A stretch of DNA of 64,000 nucleotides from Oscillospiraceae bacterium (GCA_015063805.1 SVTK01000002.1:62001-126000); one strand, 5' to 3'; shown: positions 1-7,918, counted from the first letter of the stretch. Numbers and translations: made by a program. The notes: a model not told the origin generated them from the sequence alone.

Positions 1-330
1 TTCCGCGAGCGCGCCGCCTACGACTGGGATGTGGAGCTTTCCATCTATGTGGAACACGGTCACCACCATGCAGGCATCGGTCGGATGCTCTATCTTGCCC
101 TGGAGGAGCTCCTGCGGGAGATGGGGATCGTCAATCTCTACGTCTGCATCACCTCCCCCAACCCCGACAGTATCGCATTTCACGAGGCCCTGGGCTACGC
201 GCACCTGGCAGTATTTCCCCGTGCGGGCTACAAGCACGGGAAATGGCACGACATCACCTGGATGCACAAAGAGGTCAACTCGCACCGCAATCCTCCCCCG
301 CAGATTGCGCCGCCCAAGTACACAGACTAA
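1..330 (+). CDS. GNAT N-acetyltransferase, phosphinothricin acetyltransferase-like, 3' part only
   Basis: The gene enters from outside the window, so only the last 109 residues are visible. The reading frame is open from base 1 (FRERAAYDWDVELSIYVE...). The visible part holds the core of a GNAT fold: a beta-strand with VELSIYVE, the acetyl-CoA pyrophosphate loop HHHAGIGRML (Gly-x-Gly type), a helix, then the C-terminal NPDSIAFHEALGYAH segment typical of the family. The combination of VE-S-YV, GIG and F-HEALGY resembles the phosphinothricin/methionine sulfoximine acetyltransferase subfamily, which acetylates small amino acid analogues. The substrate here is unknown. It ends at a strong hairpin terminator and converges with the phosphofructokinase gene. 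Confidence 0.8.
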   Translation, partial: FRERAAYDWDVELSIYVEHGHHHAGIGRMLYLALEELLREMGIVNLYVCITSPNPDSIAFHEALGYAHLAVFPRAGYKHGKWHDITWMHKEVNSHRNPPPQIAPPKYTD

Positions 331-339
331 TAGAAAACC

Positions 340-380
340 AAAGCAAGTGCCCGACAGTCAACCTGTCGGGCACTTGCTTT
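340..380. terminator. bidirectional rho-independent terminator
   Basis: A perfect 18-bp inverted repeat (340-357 with 363-380) encloses the loop TCAAC. The arms start with AAA and end with TTT, so it can end transcription from both converging genes (GNAT on plus, phosphofructokinase on minus). Confidence 0.88.
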
Positions 381-393
381 ATCTGTGTAATTT

Positions 394-1635
394 TCAGTCG
401 ATGATCACATGAACGGGCAGGCCGTTCTCATACTTGGGGGAAACTTCGCCGGCGATCAGGGGGAGCAGATACTCCACGCAGGCGTCGGTGACGTTGTTGC
501 CCTCGGCGTTGATAAACTCGTCGGGAACGCGCTTGACCTGGTTCGCAATGAGGTCAATGTCGTTGTGGCCGATCTTGTAGGCGTAGGGCTTGGTGGAGAT
601 GCGGTCGATGGTCATCATCTCGCGGGTCACGCCCTCGGATGCGCCCTTGACTGCGGCGCGGCCCACAGCCACGGACTCCTCCAGGTCAATGGCAGAGGCA
701 ACGTGTGCGGCACAGCGCTGACAGATGTTCAGCTCTACCGAGCGGACCTTGCAGCCGATTTCGGCCTTCACCGCCAGTTCCAGCGCCTTACCGGTGCCCG
801 AGAGGTACTTGTGGCCAAATGCATCCACCACGCCGCTCTGGGTACCCTCGCCGACGTAGGTGCCGTCGGCAAAGCGGATACCCTCGGAAACAGCCACCAC
901 CACGTTGGGGTGCTTCTCCAGGGCGGCACGGACAGAGGTGAAGAACTCATTCATATCGAAATTCCGCTCGGGGAGATAGATCAGGTCGGGAGCAATGCCG
1001 TTAACCCCGCGGCCGATGGCGGCGGAAGCGGTGAGCCAACCTGCATCGCGGCCCATGATCTCCACGATGGTGACCGCCTTGGTGGTGTACACTGCGCAGT
1101 CACGGATGATCTCCTGCATGGTCACAGCAAGGTACTTGGCGGCGGAACCGAAGCCGGGGGTATGGTCGGTGACCACCAAGTCGTTGTCGATGGTCTTGGG
1201 CACGCCCACAATGCGCATCTCGTAGTCATGGCCTTTGGTATAGGCGGACAGCTTTGCAACGGTATCCATAGAATCGTTGCCGCCGATGTAGAAGAAATAG
1301 CGAATATCGTACTTCTTGAAGATCTCCAGCAGCTTTTCGTAAACCGCATCGTTCTCCCCCATCTTGGGCAGCTTGCGGCGGCAGGAGCCAAGGGCCGCGG
1401 CAGGGGTATGCTCCAGATCGTTGATTTTGGACTCGTCGGCGAAGAACTCGGTCAGGTCCACCAGGCGCTCTTCGAGAAGTCCTTCCACGCCGTTGTGCAT
1501 TCCGTAGAGGCGGGGAATGGAACCATCATGTACATTTTCGCGGACGCCGCGGATGACGCCGGCCAGGGTTGCGTTAATGGCCGCAGTGGGACCGCCGGAC
1601 TGGCCAACCACAGCATTACCGATCAGTTTGCTCAT
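394..1635 (-). CDS. pfp: 6-phosphofructokinase, probably pyrophosphate-dependent
   Basis: Phosphorylates fructose-6-phosphate at C1 in glycolysis. The 413-residue protein begins GNAVVGQSGGPTAAINATL, the phosphoryl-donor glycine loop. The donor-specificity site reads GGNDSMDT, with Asp where ATP-dependent enzymes have Gly in GGDGS. The catalytic loop reads PKTIDNDL, with Lys where ATP enzymes have Gly in PGTIDND. Both substitutions are known marks of pyrophosphate-dependent enzymes. MGRDAGWLTA is the fructose-6-phosphate binding segment. A length above 400 also fits the pyrophosphate group rather than the 320-residue bacterial PfkA. The ATG at 1635 has AAAGGAG nine bases upstream, and a consensus promoter lies 60 bases upstream. 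The donor preference is inferred from sequence. Confidence 0.93.
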   Translation of the reverse strand: MSKLIGNAVVGQSGGPTAAINATLAGVIRGVRENVHDGSIPRLYGMHNGVEGLLEERLVDLTEFFADESKINDLEHTPAAALGSCRRKLPKMGENDAVYEKLLEIFKKYDIRYFFYIGGNDSMDTVAKLSAYTKGHDYEMRIVGVPKTIDNDLVVTDHTPGFGSAAKYLAVTMQEIIRDCAVYTTKAVTIVEIMGRDAGWLTASAAIGRGVNGIAPDLIYLPERNFDMNEFFTSVRAALEKHPNVVVAVSEGIRFADGTYVGEGTQSGVVDAFGHKYLSGTGKALELAVKAEIGCKVRSVELNICQRCAAHVASAIDLEESVAVGRAAVKGASEGVTREMMTIDRISTKPYAYKIGHNDIDLIANQVKRVPDEFINAEGNNVTDACVEYLLPLIAGEVSPKYENGLPVHVIID

Positions 1636-1697
1636 GAAAAAACACTCCTTTGAATGAAAGTTTTACGGACAAGATAGATAATTTATTCACACATTAG

Positions 1698-1726
1698 ATT
1701 ATAACACAGAAATTCCCGCTTGTCAA
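1698..1726 (-). promoter_or_regulatory. sigma-A promoter of the phosphofructokinase gene
   Basis: On the minus strand: -35 TTGACA (1721-1726), 17-base spacer, -10 TATAAT (1698-1703). Both hexamers are perfect consensus, which suggests strong constitutive expression. The -35 lies where the -35 of the divergent sigK promoter would be. Confidence 0.9.
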
Positions 1727-1744
1727 CCGTCCAAGCATCCTCCG

Positions 1745-1752
1745 CATATACT
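1745..1752 (+). promoter_or_regulatory. possible sporulation sigma -10 element for sigK
   Basis: CATATACT matches the sigma-E -10 pattern CATANNNT and is identical to the -10 proposed upstream of spoIIIAA in this window. It lies 33 bases before the ATG at 1786. No good ATA -35 sits 16-18 bases upstream (the sequence there is TCAACC), so an activator such as SpoIIID may be needed, or the call may be wrong. Confidence 0.4.
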
Positions 1753-1785
1753 GTTACTAAAAATGCACGTTTGCAAAAAGGAGTG

Positions 1786-2469
1786 ATGCGTTTGTTATCC
1801 GCCCTCTTCCGCTCGGCCGCTGAGTTGATCTTCATGATCCTGGGGCTATCCACCCCCCAAAGCTTTCCGCCGCCCCTTCCCGCGCAGAAGGAGCGGGAAT
1901 ATTTCGCCCTTGCCCGGGCGGGGGACGAGGGTGCCCGGGAGAAGCTGATCGAGCACAATCTCCGCTTGGTGTCCCACATCGTGCGCAAATACTATGGCTC
2001 CAGCCGCAACAGCGAGGATCTGGTTTCCATCGGATCCATCGGCCTCATCAAAGCCATCGACTCCTTCCGTCCCGAGAACGGCGCACGCTTTGCCACCTAT
2101 GCGGCAAAGTGCATCCAAAACGAGATCCTCATGCACTTCCGCGCCCAAAAGAAGCTGGGATGCGAGGTATCCATCCACGAAACCATCGATACCGACCGTG
2201 ACGGGAATCCCCTGACCTACATGGACATCATCGCCACCGAGGACACCATCGCCGACGATCTTGACCGGCGTCTCCGCACCGAGCGGGCAATTCGTTTGGT
2301 CAAGACCAAGCTGGATGCAAGAGAGCGACAGATCATCGTCCTGCGCTATGGCTTGGGGAATGCCCCGCCCCAAACCCAGCGGCAGGTGGCCGATCGGCTG
2401 GGCATCTCCCGCTCCTATGTGAGCCGCATTGAGAAGGCCGCCCTGGAAAAGCTCCGTGCGGGGCTGTAA
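1786..2469 (+). CDS. sigK: late mother-cell sporulation sigma factor, sigma-K
   Basis: Sigma factor expected to direct the last, spore-coat stage of mother-cell gene expression. The 227-residue protein has a hydrophobic N-terminus (SALFRSAAELIFMILGL) followed by SFPPPLPAQKEREYF, which aligns with SigK starts. Region 2 is IEHNLRLVSHIVRKYYG, DLVSIGSIGLIKAIDSF, and ATYAAKCIQNEILMH. Region 4 ends with QVADRLGISRSYVSRIEKAALEKL, the helix-turn-helix for the -35. AAGGAG at 1778-1783 is only two bases from the ATG at 1786 but eight bases from a TTG at 1792, so the TTG may be the true start. The short N-terminus resembles the C. difficile type. No skin-type insertion interrupts the gene. Confidence 0.92.
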   Translation: MRLLSALFRSAAELIFMILGLSTPQSFPPPLPAQKEREYFALARAGDEGAREKLIEHNLRLVSHIVRKYYGSSRNSEDLVSIGSIGLIKAIDSFRPENGARFATYAAKCIQNEILMHFRAQKKLGCEVSIHETIDTDRDGNPLTYMDIIATEDTIADDLDRRLRTERAIRLVKTKLDARERQIIVLRYGLGNAPPQTQRQVADRLGISRSYVSRIEKAALEKLRAGL

Positions 2470-2472
2470 ACA

Positions 2473-2504
2473 AACAGGAAGGTGCCATTTGGCACCTTCC
2501 TGTT
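2473..2504. terminator. bidirectional terminator between sigK and the deacetylase gene
   Basis: A 14-bp inverted repeat (2473-2486 with 2491-2504) with loop ATTT. It is followed by ATTGCATTTT on the plus side and preceded by a short A/C run on the other. It overlaps the stop codon of the minus-strand gene. Confidence 0.75.
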
Positions 2505-3792
2505 ATTGCATTTTCCGATAGGCGCGGTAAACGCTTCGGCGGGTAAAATCGGATACAGCATCGAACTCTCCCACGGGAAGTTCGGTCAGGGTTTCATCGG
2601 GACGAACGCCCTTGGGAATCAAGCCATTTTCCCGCCCCCACTCCATGGCCCCCGCGTAGGGATGCACTGCCTTGCCCTGCTGACGGATCATATTGTGGCG
2701 GCGGGCAATTGCTTCCTCCTTCGGTGCCAGCAGCATGGTCAGCTCACCCCAGGTCATGGGGGCATCCGGCCGCAGGCGGTTGTCGGCATAGACCACGGCG
2801 CGCTCTTTTGCCAGGGCGCAGAACCGATCAAAATCGGGATCATCCCGGCCCACATCGGCAAAGGGACTCTCGGCCATCAGCTCTTCCGCCGTCACCACAC
2901 GGTAACCGTAGCTCTGCAGAAGGGCCAGCTGTTCCCGCAGGCCAAAGGCCACGGGGGTTCGCTTGGCCATGTTATAGCCATCCTTCTGGAAGATGATCTG
3001 CCCGCAAAAAAAGTCGGGATCCGTTTCCAGGGCGCGGCGCATGGGGGCAATCATGGCCTCCACCTCGGCGGCAAGGGCTGCCTCGGGATCGGATGCGACG
3101 GCGGGCAGCCAGCCTGCACCATCGAAAGAAGCGGCAAGGTACTGGTACCCCATCACATCGCACACATCGTAGGCCGTGAAGCCGTCCTGCATCCTGTCCA
3201 CATAGTGGGGCGGGCGGTGCATGGTCATGACGTAGCCGTACTCCTTCTGCATCAGCGTTTCCAGCCGGAGAAGATCGGCCACAGCATGGGCGATGTTGCC
3301 GAGATACTCCCTTCCCCCGTACACCAGGGGCTTTTTTCCAAAGATAATGTGTCGATAGCCGTGGTTGGTGATCTGGTGGCCCTCCTCCAGCATCCGCCGG
3401 ATCAGGCGGGGATTGTTGGCCGCGCCGCCCCGGCGGTCACAGCCAAGGTCGGGATAATGGTCAAACTTAATGCCCCCCCACGCAGCACTGCCCAGTTTAC
3501 CAGCACGGTCGGGATAGTTCTCCCCGGTGTCACCGATGACGTCAAAGGTTCCCTTGGCATCAAATTCCGCAAGGATATCGAGGATCACATCGGTGAGTGC
3601 CTGCCCGCTGAAGCGGTCGGGGACGGCCGGCATATCCATGGGGCCGTCGTCAAAGGTCATGGCGCAGATGCGTCGGGATGTCTTCACCCGCTCAATGCGG
3701 CGGGTATAGCTGAGGCGAGGAGGTGCTTCTGGCAGCAGAAACCGCCGCAGAAGCCGCTTCCCCGCCTTCCCTGCTTTTACAATGATGGACAC
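2503..3792 (-). CDS. NodB-type polysaccharide deacetylase family protein with SLH-like tail
   Basis: Putative metal-dependent de-N-acetylase; the substrate is unknown. The GTG start at 3792 is chosen because GGGAGGAG lies nine bases before it and it follows the PHP gene stop by four bases. The 429-residue protein shows NodB motif 1 MTFDDGP near residue 45, motif 2 NHGYRH (His-x3-His), and motif 3 HRPPHY. The usual late Leu-His motif is not evident (GQIIFQKDGYN occurs there). No signal peptide or membrane segment is seen, unusual for a wall deacetylase. The last 100 residues contain LRPDAPMTWGELTMLL and AMEWGRENGLI, which look like degenerate S-layer homology repeats. Fourth gene of the prs operon. 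Confidence 0.8.
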   Translation of the reverse strand: MSIIVKAGKAGKRLLRRFLLPEAPPRLSYTRRIERVKTSRRICAMTFDDGPMDMPAVPDRFSGQALTDVILDILAEFDAKGTFDVIGDTGENYPDRAGKLGSAAWGGIKFDHYPDLGCDRRGGAANNPRLIRRMLEEGHQITNHGYRHIIFGKKPLVYGGREYLGNIAHAVADLLRLETLMQKEYGYVMTMHRPPHYVDRMQDGFTAYDVCDVMGYQYLAASFDGAGWLPAVASDPEAALAAEVEAMIAPMRRALETDPDFFCGQIIFQKDGYNMAKRTPVAFGLREQLALLQSYGYRVVTAEELMAESPFADVGRDDPDFDRFCALAKERAVVYADNRLRPDAPMTWGELTMLLAPKEEAIARRHNMIRQQGKAVHPYAGAMEWGRENGLIPKGVRPDETLTELPVGEFDAVSDFTRRSVYRAYRKMQ

Positions 3793-3796
3793 CGAT

Positions 3797-4513
3797 TCAA
3801 TCTCCTCCCTGCAAAAGATCCTGCAGCAGACACTGCAGGGCAAACAGCCCCCACTTGGCATAGGACAAGGGGGATGCCCCCTGTCGTCTGCGGCGGGTCA
3901 GCTGGCTCATGGCCGTATAACGCGCGGGGCTTCTCTGCCCCGTAATCTCCACTTTGCCTGTCAACAGAGCCATTTTTATCCCTTCGGCAGACAGTTCTTC
4001 CACCTCAAGAGTCACATATGCCCGCCCGACCTCCTGTGCAAGGTGCGCATCGCTGCCGGCAAAGCGGCGCAGGCCGTGAGCGGCGGCAAATTCCTCCGCC
4101 ATGGCATTGGCACGGGGATTTTTCCGCATGGCGCGGCTGTTGTAAACCTCGATCCCGTCCAGCATGGGCAGGATGGGCAACAGCGCGTCCCCATCCCGTC
4201 GGCGGGCAAAGGGATGGGCCAGCACAGCGATCCCGCCTGCGGCATGGATAGCCTCCACCGCTGCGGCAAAATCCCCGGCAGGGATGGGCGCGGTGACAAA
4301 AAGGCCCAGCAGATGGCCGTACTCGGTAGAAACCTCCACCCCGGGAATCCAGAGGAAATCGGCATCCGTCCGTTCTTCCATCACCCGGTCATGGTCACAC
4401 ACCGCGGCCCCCTGCAGGCCCTCTTCCCGGCAGCGGCGAAGGATTTCATCCGGGCTCATCCGCCCGTCGGCCGACGCGGCCGAGTGGATATGCAGATCCA
4501 GTTTCAGTTTCAT
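3797..4513 (-). CDS. PHP-domain metal-dependent phosphoesterase
   Basis: 238 residues, entirely a PHP (polymerase and histidinol phosphatase) domain. Visible metal ligands and motifs in order: LDLHIHSAAS at the N-terminus, VCDHD, the Glu of IPGVEVSTEYGHLLG, LAHPFARR, and FAGSDAH near the C-terminus. This arrangement matches TrpH/YciV-like stand-alone PHP enzymes, some of which hydrolyse nucleoside 3',5'-bisphosphates or short RNA ends. The actual substrate is unknown. The gene lies 48 bases after the ATP-grasp gene and four bases before the deacetylase gene, so the three are almost certainly one transcript. Confidence 0.85.
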   Translation of the reverse strand: MKLKLDLHIHSAASADGRMSPDEILRRCREEGLQGAAVCDHDRVMEERTDADFLWIPGVEVSTEYGHLLGLFVTAPIPAGDFAAAVEAIHAAGGIAVLAHPFARRRDGDALLPILPMLDGIEVYNSRAMRKNPRANAMAEEFAAAHGLRRFAGSDAHLAQEVGRAYVTLEVEELSAEGIKMALLTGKVEITGQRSPARYTAMSQLTRRRRQGASPLSYAKWGLFALQCLLQDLLQGGD

Positions 4514-4561
4514 CGCTCCACCCGGCTTGCGTACAAGCCTTCCTTTCCTGCCGCTGGGGCA

Positions 4562-5668
4562 TTATTTTCCAAAGAAATTTTGACGCAGATACCTGCGCAT
4601 GGGCGCGGGATCCTCCCTATCGGTCAGGGCTTCCTTGGCGCGAAAAACATCGGCCACACCCTCGCCGAAGGCCCGGAACCGTCCGTGCCCCAAGTAAGCA
4701 AACATAGCTAACGTATCGTTGAGCAGGAAGCGCATCCGCACCCCCGTGCGGTAATCGCAGGGGGTGTAGTCTACACGTTCCCCCGCCGCGGCACGCACAT
4801 AGTTGAGGGCAAAGGGACTATCCGTGCAGGCGGTGAGGGGAAAGCTCCCCCAAATCCGCGGATTGACCTCCAGCACGCGCCCGGCCTTGAACTCTACCAT
4901 GGCCATACCGACAAAGCCAAAGTCTACCAATAGACGGCAGGCCGTTCCGATCATCTCTTCGTCGTAAAAGCTCTCACAGCAAGTGGAAGGACCGCCGGAG
5001 ATGGGATACTCCCGCACACGCCGATGACAGATGGCACTGACGAGTTTGCCGTCTCTGTCCAAAAGCAGGCTGACCCCAACGCCCTCTCCCTCAAGCTTTT
5101 CCTGCACCAGGGGCTCGGGGTCGTACTGCCGCATCTGCGTCATGCAGGACGCATATTCGGCGGGATTTCCGGCCACCGTATAGCGGTCAGCCGCGGTCAG
5201 TCCCAGCTTTTCCCCGCAATGGGGCTTGATCACCACGGGATATCGGTCTGGCTCTCTCTCATACTGCTCGGGGACAGGAATCCCCAGGGCACGGCATCGG
5301 CTCCACACCTCGGCTTTATCGTTGAGACGATCGAGCACCTCAGGATCTGCGATAAGAAAATCGCAAACCCGGGCAAACTCCTCGCGTCGGCGGGAAACGG
5401 CCCCCAGCGTTGCAGCCCCCACACAGAAGAGCACCGGGCGGTCATACTGTCGGAGAAGAGCCAGCAGGCGGTCGGTATAGTCGGCATCTGTCACCGAGCC
5501 CTCCAGCCAGTGGGTCTCGGCAGCATAGCGGGAAGTGAAAACAGGCGGCTCCCCCCGGGTGTCCTCCCGGGTCTGGGTCACCACCACCTGCAGGCCGGCG
5601 CGGCCCAAAGCCCGCACCACCGCAATCGATGTGCGGTATTTCCCGTCGGTGACCACAACTGTCTGCAT
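4562..5668 (-). CDS. ATP-grasp domain protein (carboxylate-amine ligase-like)
   Basis: Cytoplasmic enzyme of the ATP-grasp fold, which couples ATP hydrolysis to ligation through an acyl-phosphate. 368 residues. The N-terminus (VVVTDGKYRTSIAVVRALGRAG) is a Rossmann-like pre-grasp domain. The central part has IPVPEQYE and YPVVIKPHCGEK, the ATP-binding lysine strand. GMAMVEFKAGRVLEVNPRIWGS carries the Glu/Asn metal ligands that end the grasp fold. It resembles the carbamoyl-phosphate synthase L-chain-like ATP-grasp group. The ligation partners cannot be read from sequence. GGAGG precedes the ATG. It sits between prs (30 bases) and the PHP gene, so a role in making or modifying a nucleotide- or sugar-linked metabolite is only a guess. 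Confidence 0.8.
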   Translation of the reverse strand: MQTVVVTDGKYRTSIAVVRALGRAGLQVVVTQTREDTRGEPPVFTSRYAAETHWLEGSVTDADYTDRLLALLRQYDRPVLFCVGAATLGAVSRRREEFARVCDFLIADPEVLDRLNDKAEVWSRCRALGIPVPEQYEREPDRYPVVIKPHCGEKLGLTAADRYTVAGNPAEYASCMTQMRQYDPEPLVQEKLEGEGVGVSLLLDRDGKLVSAICHRRVREYPISGGPSTCCESFYDEEMIGTACRLLVDFGFVGMAMVEFKAGRVLEVNPRIWGSFPLTACTDSPFALNYVRAAAGERVDYTPCDYRTGVRMRFLLNDTLAMFAYLGHGRFRAFGEGVADVFRAKEALTDREDPAPMRRYLRQNFFGK

Positions 5669-5698
5669 AAATCCTCCCTCAGATCAGGCCTTGGCCGA

Positions 5699-6817
5699 TC
5701 AGCCCTTCTTGTTCAGGAACTTCTCCTTGTGCACCAGGTCGTGGATCCGACGATGGGGATCCAGCAGCTGGGCAATGGAACAGCCCGTGTTAACGCTGTA
5801 AATATAATACGCGGTGTATTTGACAATATTGACCTCTCTGTACCAGGGCGCAGCGATGACCTCGTCACCGCGGTAGCTGGCGTTGGTGACAAAGATGGCA
5901 TCCAGCTCACCCTTCTCGTACGCGCTGTCAAACTTAGCGGTACCCGCCGTGAACAAACCGAAGGTAACAGCCACAAATACTCTCCGTGCCCCCATTTCCT
6001 TGATCTTGATCACTACGTCAAGGATGGTATCGCCCGATGCGATGATGTCATCCACAATCAGCACGTCCTTGCCCCGCACATCAGGACCGATGTACTTGTG
6101 CACCTGCACCGCATAGTGGCCATCCACAAAATCGGTCATGCTTCGGCGCTTATAGAAGACGCCCAAGTCAAGCCCCAGCTCATTGGAATAGATATAGTTT
6201 CGTCCCATGCCGCCGAAGTCGGGGCTGATCATGACCATATTTTCCTCGTCAAAGGTCACATCGGGGAAGTCGCGGCAAATGGCCTTGATGGTCTGATAGG
6301 TGGGCATCAGTTTGTCAAAGCCCATGAAAGGAACGGCATTGGACACGCGGTCATCATGCACGTCAAAGGCCATGATGTTCTCCACGCCGATGCTGTAGAG
6401 GTTCTGCAATGCCACAGCGCAGTCCAACGACTCACGCAGAATACGTCTGTCCTGACGTGCGGCATAGAGCATGGGAGAGATCACATTGATGCGGGCAGCC
6501 TTTCCGCCGATGGCAGAGATCACACGGATCAGATCCTGGTAATGCTCATCGGGGGACATATGGTTGGTGATCCCGTGCATGGAGTATGTGCAGGCATAGT
6601 TGCCCACATCCATGAGAATATACACATCCTTGCCGCGGACAGAGTCACACAGCACTGCCTTGGCATCACCGGTATTGAATCGGGGAAGGTCGGGGTTGAT
6701 AATCCGTGCCGAGGTGACATCGGCGATCTCCACCAGATAGTTGATGATCTGCTCGGCCATCTCCTCCATCCCGCGCAGCGGGATAATCACAATATTCCCC
6801 AGAAATTCCTTTTCCAT
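5699..6817 (-). CDS. prs: ribose-phosphate pyrophosphokinase (PRPP synthetase), long divergent form
   Basis: Makes PRPP from ribose-5-phosphate and ATP for nucleotide, histidine, tryptophan and NAD synthesis. The 372-residue protein has the PRPP-binding loop VLIVDDIIASGDTILD and the ATP/catalytic segment SPMLYAARQDRRI, the counterpart of the usual YARQDRK. FDVHDDRVSNAVPF replaces the usual DLH segment. It is longer than ordinary bacterial Prs (about 315 residues), with an extra C-terminal tail (YSVNTGCSIAQLLDPHRRIHDL). The ATG at 6817 is chosen because AGGAGGAAG precedes it by seven bases; an upstream in-frame ATG at 6871 lacks a binding site. It is promoter-proximal in a four-gene operon. 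Confidence 0.88.
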   Translation of the reverse strand: MEKEFLGNIVIIPLRGMEEMAEQIINYLVEIADVTSARIINPDLPRFNTGDAKAVLCDSVRGKDVYILMDVGNYACTYSMHGITNHMSPDEHYQDLIRVISAIGGKAARINVISPMLYAARQDRRILRESLDCAVALQNLYSIGVENIMAFDVHDDRVSNAVPFMGFDKLMPTYQTIKAICRDFPDVTFDEENMVMISPDFGGMGRNYIYSNELGLDLGVFYKRRSMTDFVDGHYAVQVHKYIGPDVRGKDVLIVDDIIASGDTILDVVIKIKEMGARRVFVAVTFGLFTAGTAKFDSAYEKGELDAIFVTNASYRGDEVIAAPWYREVNIVKYTAYYIYSVNTGCSIAQLLDPHRRIHDLVHKEKFLNKKG

Positions 6818-6903
6818 AGCTGACTTCCTCCTGTTATTTCCATTCTTCTCCGCCCCGGGGGCGGAATTCACAAAGTCTCGATCAGCGAAACGTTTTACAA
6901 CCT

Positions 6904-6932
6904 ATTATAACAAATTGTACCGGAAATTGCAA
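6904..6932 (-). promoter_or_regulatory. sigma-A promoter of the prs operon
   Basis: Minus strand: -35 TTGCAA (6927-6932), 17-base spacer, -10 TATAAT (6904-6909). It lies about 90 bases before the prs ATG, leaving a leader of roughly 80 bases. Confidence 0.82.
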
Positions 6933-7002
6933 GAGTATGGACGGAAAAAGAAGTTTTTCCGCAGTTTTTTGAATGTTCTTTTTGGCTGTGGAGCACTTCC
7001 CC

Positions 7003-7032
7003 TTGACAAAAGGAATTTTTATCTGCTATAAT
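7003..7032 (+). promoter_or_regulatory. sigma-A promoter of the TIM-barrel isomerase gene
   Basis: -35 TTGACA (7003-7008), 18-base spacer, -10 TATAAT (7027-7032). Transcription would start near 7040, which rules out a TTG at 7049 as translation start and favours the ATG at 7085. Confidence 0.85.
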
Positions 7033-7084
7033 CATCCCATAGGGGAGATTGCCCCCCAAAATTTTCCGAAAGCGAGGATCTGCT

Positions 7085-7918
7085 ATGACCGACCTCTCTG
7101 CCCTGCCCATTGGCTCCTCCTGCAGTTTCTTCCATCACATTGACCGGGAGATCATGGAGACCGCCCGGAATGTAGGAATCGACACCCTTGAGATCTCCTT
7201 CAAATTCGATAAATACATGAATGAGCTGGAGTTCCCCCGCCGCGCCGCCGAGATCGGGCGCATGGCCCGTGAGGTGGGAATCGGCCTGTGGTCGCTTCAT
7301 CTGCCCTTCAGCCGCAACATCGACATTTCCACCACCAACAAGGAGCTGCGGGCTGTCACCCTATACACCAACCGCACCCTGATCCGTGCCGCCGCCGAGG
7401 CGGGGATCTCCACCATTGTCCTTCACCCTTCCTCCGAGCCTATCGCCGACGAAAATCGCGCCGAGCGGATGGAGCTGAGCCGGGATGCCATCCTTTCCCT
7501 GGGTGGACTCTGCCGCGAGCTGGGGCTGACTCTGGCAGTGGAAAATCTTCCCCGCACCTGCCTGTGCCGCACCTCTGCCGAGATGATCGAACTGCTGGCC
7601 GGAACCGGGGCAAAGGTTTGCTTTGACACCAACCACTCCCTCGCGGAATCCAATCCCGATTTTCTCCGCAATCTCCTGGCCGGCGGCCTGGAGATTGCCA
7701 CCCTGCACATTTCGGATTATGACGGCGTGGACGAGCGTCACCGTCTTCCCGGTGACGGCATCAACGCATGGGGAGAGATTTTTGCTATTTTGGCGAAAGT
7801 GAATTACAGCGGCCCTCTGATGTATGAGGTATCCCGCAAGCCCAAGGAGCGGGAGGAGCTCACGCCCGAAGAACTGGCCGAAAATATGCGCCGCCTGGCC
7901 GCGGGAGAAATCCGATAA
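7085..7918 (+). CDS. sugar phosphate isomerase/epimerase family protein (xylose isomerase-like TIM barrel)
   Basis: 277 residues with the AP-endonuclease-2/xylose-isomerase-like barrel: WSLHLPFS, TIVLHPSSEP, LAVENLPRT (metal-binding Glu), KVCFDTNHS (Asp, His), ATLHISDYDG (His) and a final YEVSRKPKE carrying a catalytic Glu. These residues form the divalent metal site of the family, whose members isomerise or epimerise keto-sugars or act on inositols. The substrate is not deducible. GAGG at 7074 is correctly spaced for the ATG at 7085. The gene has its own promoter and is followed by another promoter before the serine hydrolase gene, so it is probably monocistronic. Confidence 0.82.
   Translation: MTDLSALPIGSSCSFFHHIDREIMETARNVGIDTLEISFKFDKYMNELEFPRRAAEIGRMAREVGIGLWSLHLPFSRNIDISTTNKELRAVTLYTNRTLIRAAAEAGISTIVLHPSSEPIADENRAERMELSRDAILSLGGLCRELGLTLAVENLPRTCLCRTSAEMIELLAGTGAKVCFDTNHSLAESNPDFLRNLLAGGLEIATLHISDYDGVDERHRLPGDGINAWGEIFAILAKVNYSGPLMYEVSRKPKEREELTPEELAENMRRLAAGEIR

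Noticed and set aside
5024..6823. A 599-codon plus-strand frame opposite the ATP-grasp and prs genes
   Set aside because: It spans two clear genes and their gap on the other strand and has no motif or binding site.
7049..7084. TTG start extending the isomerase by 12 residues
   Set aside because: The promoter -10 at 7027-7032 puts the transcript start near 7040, leaving no room for a binding site before 7049.
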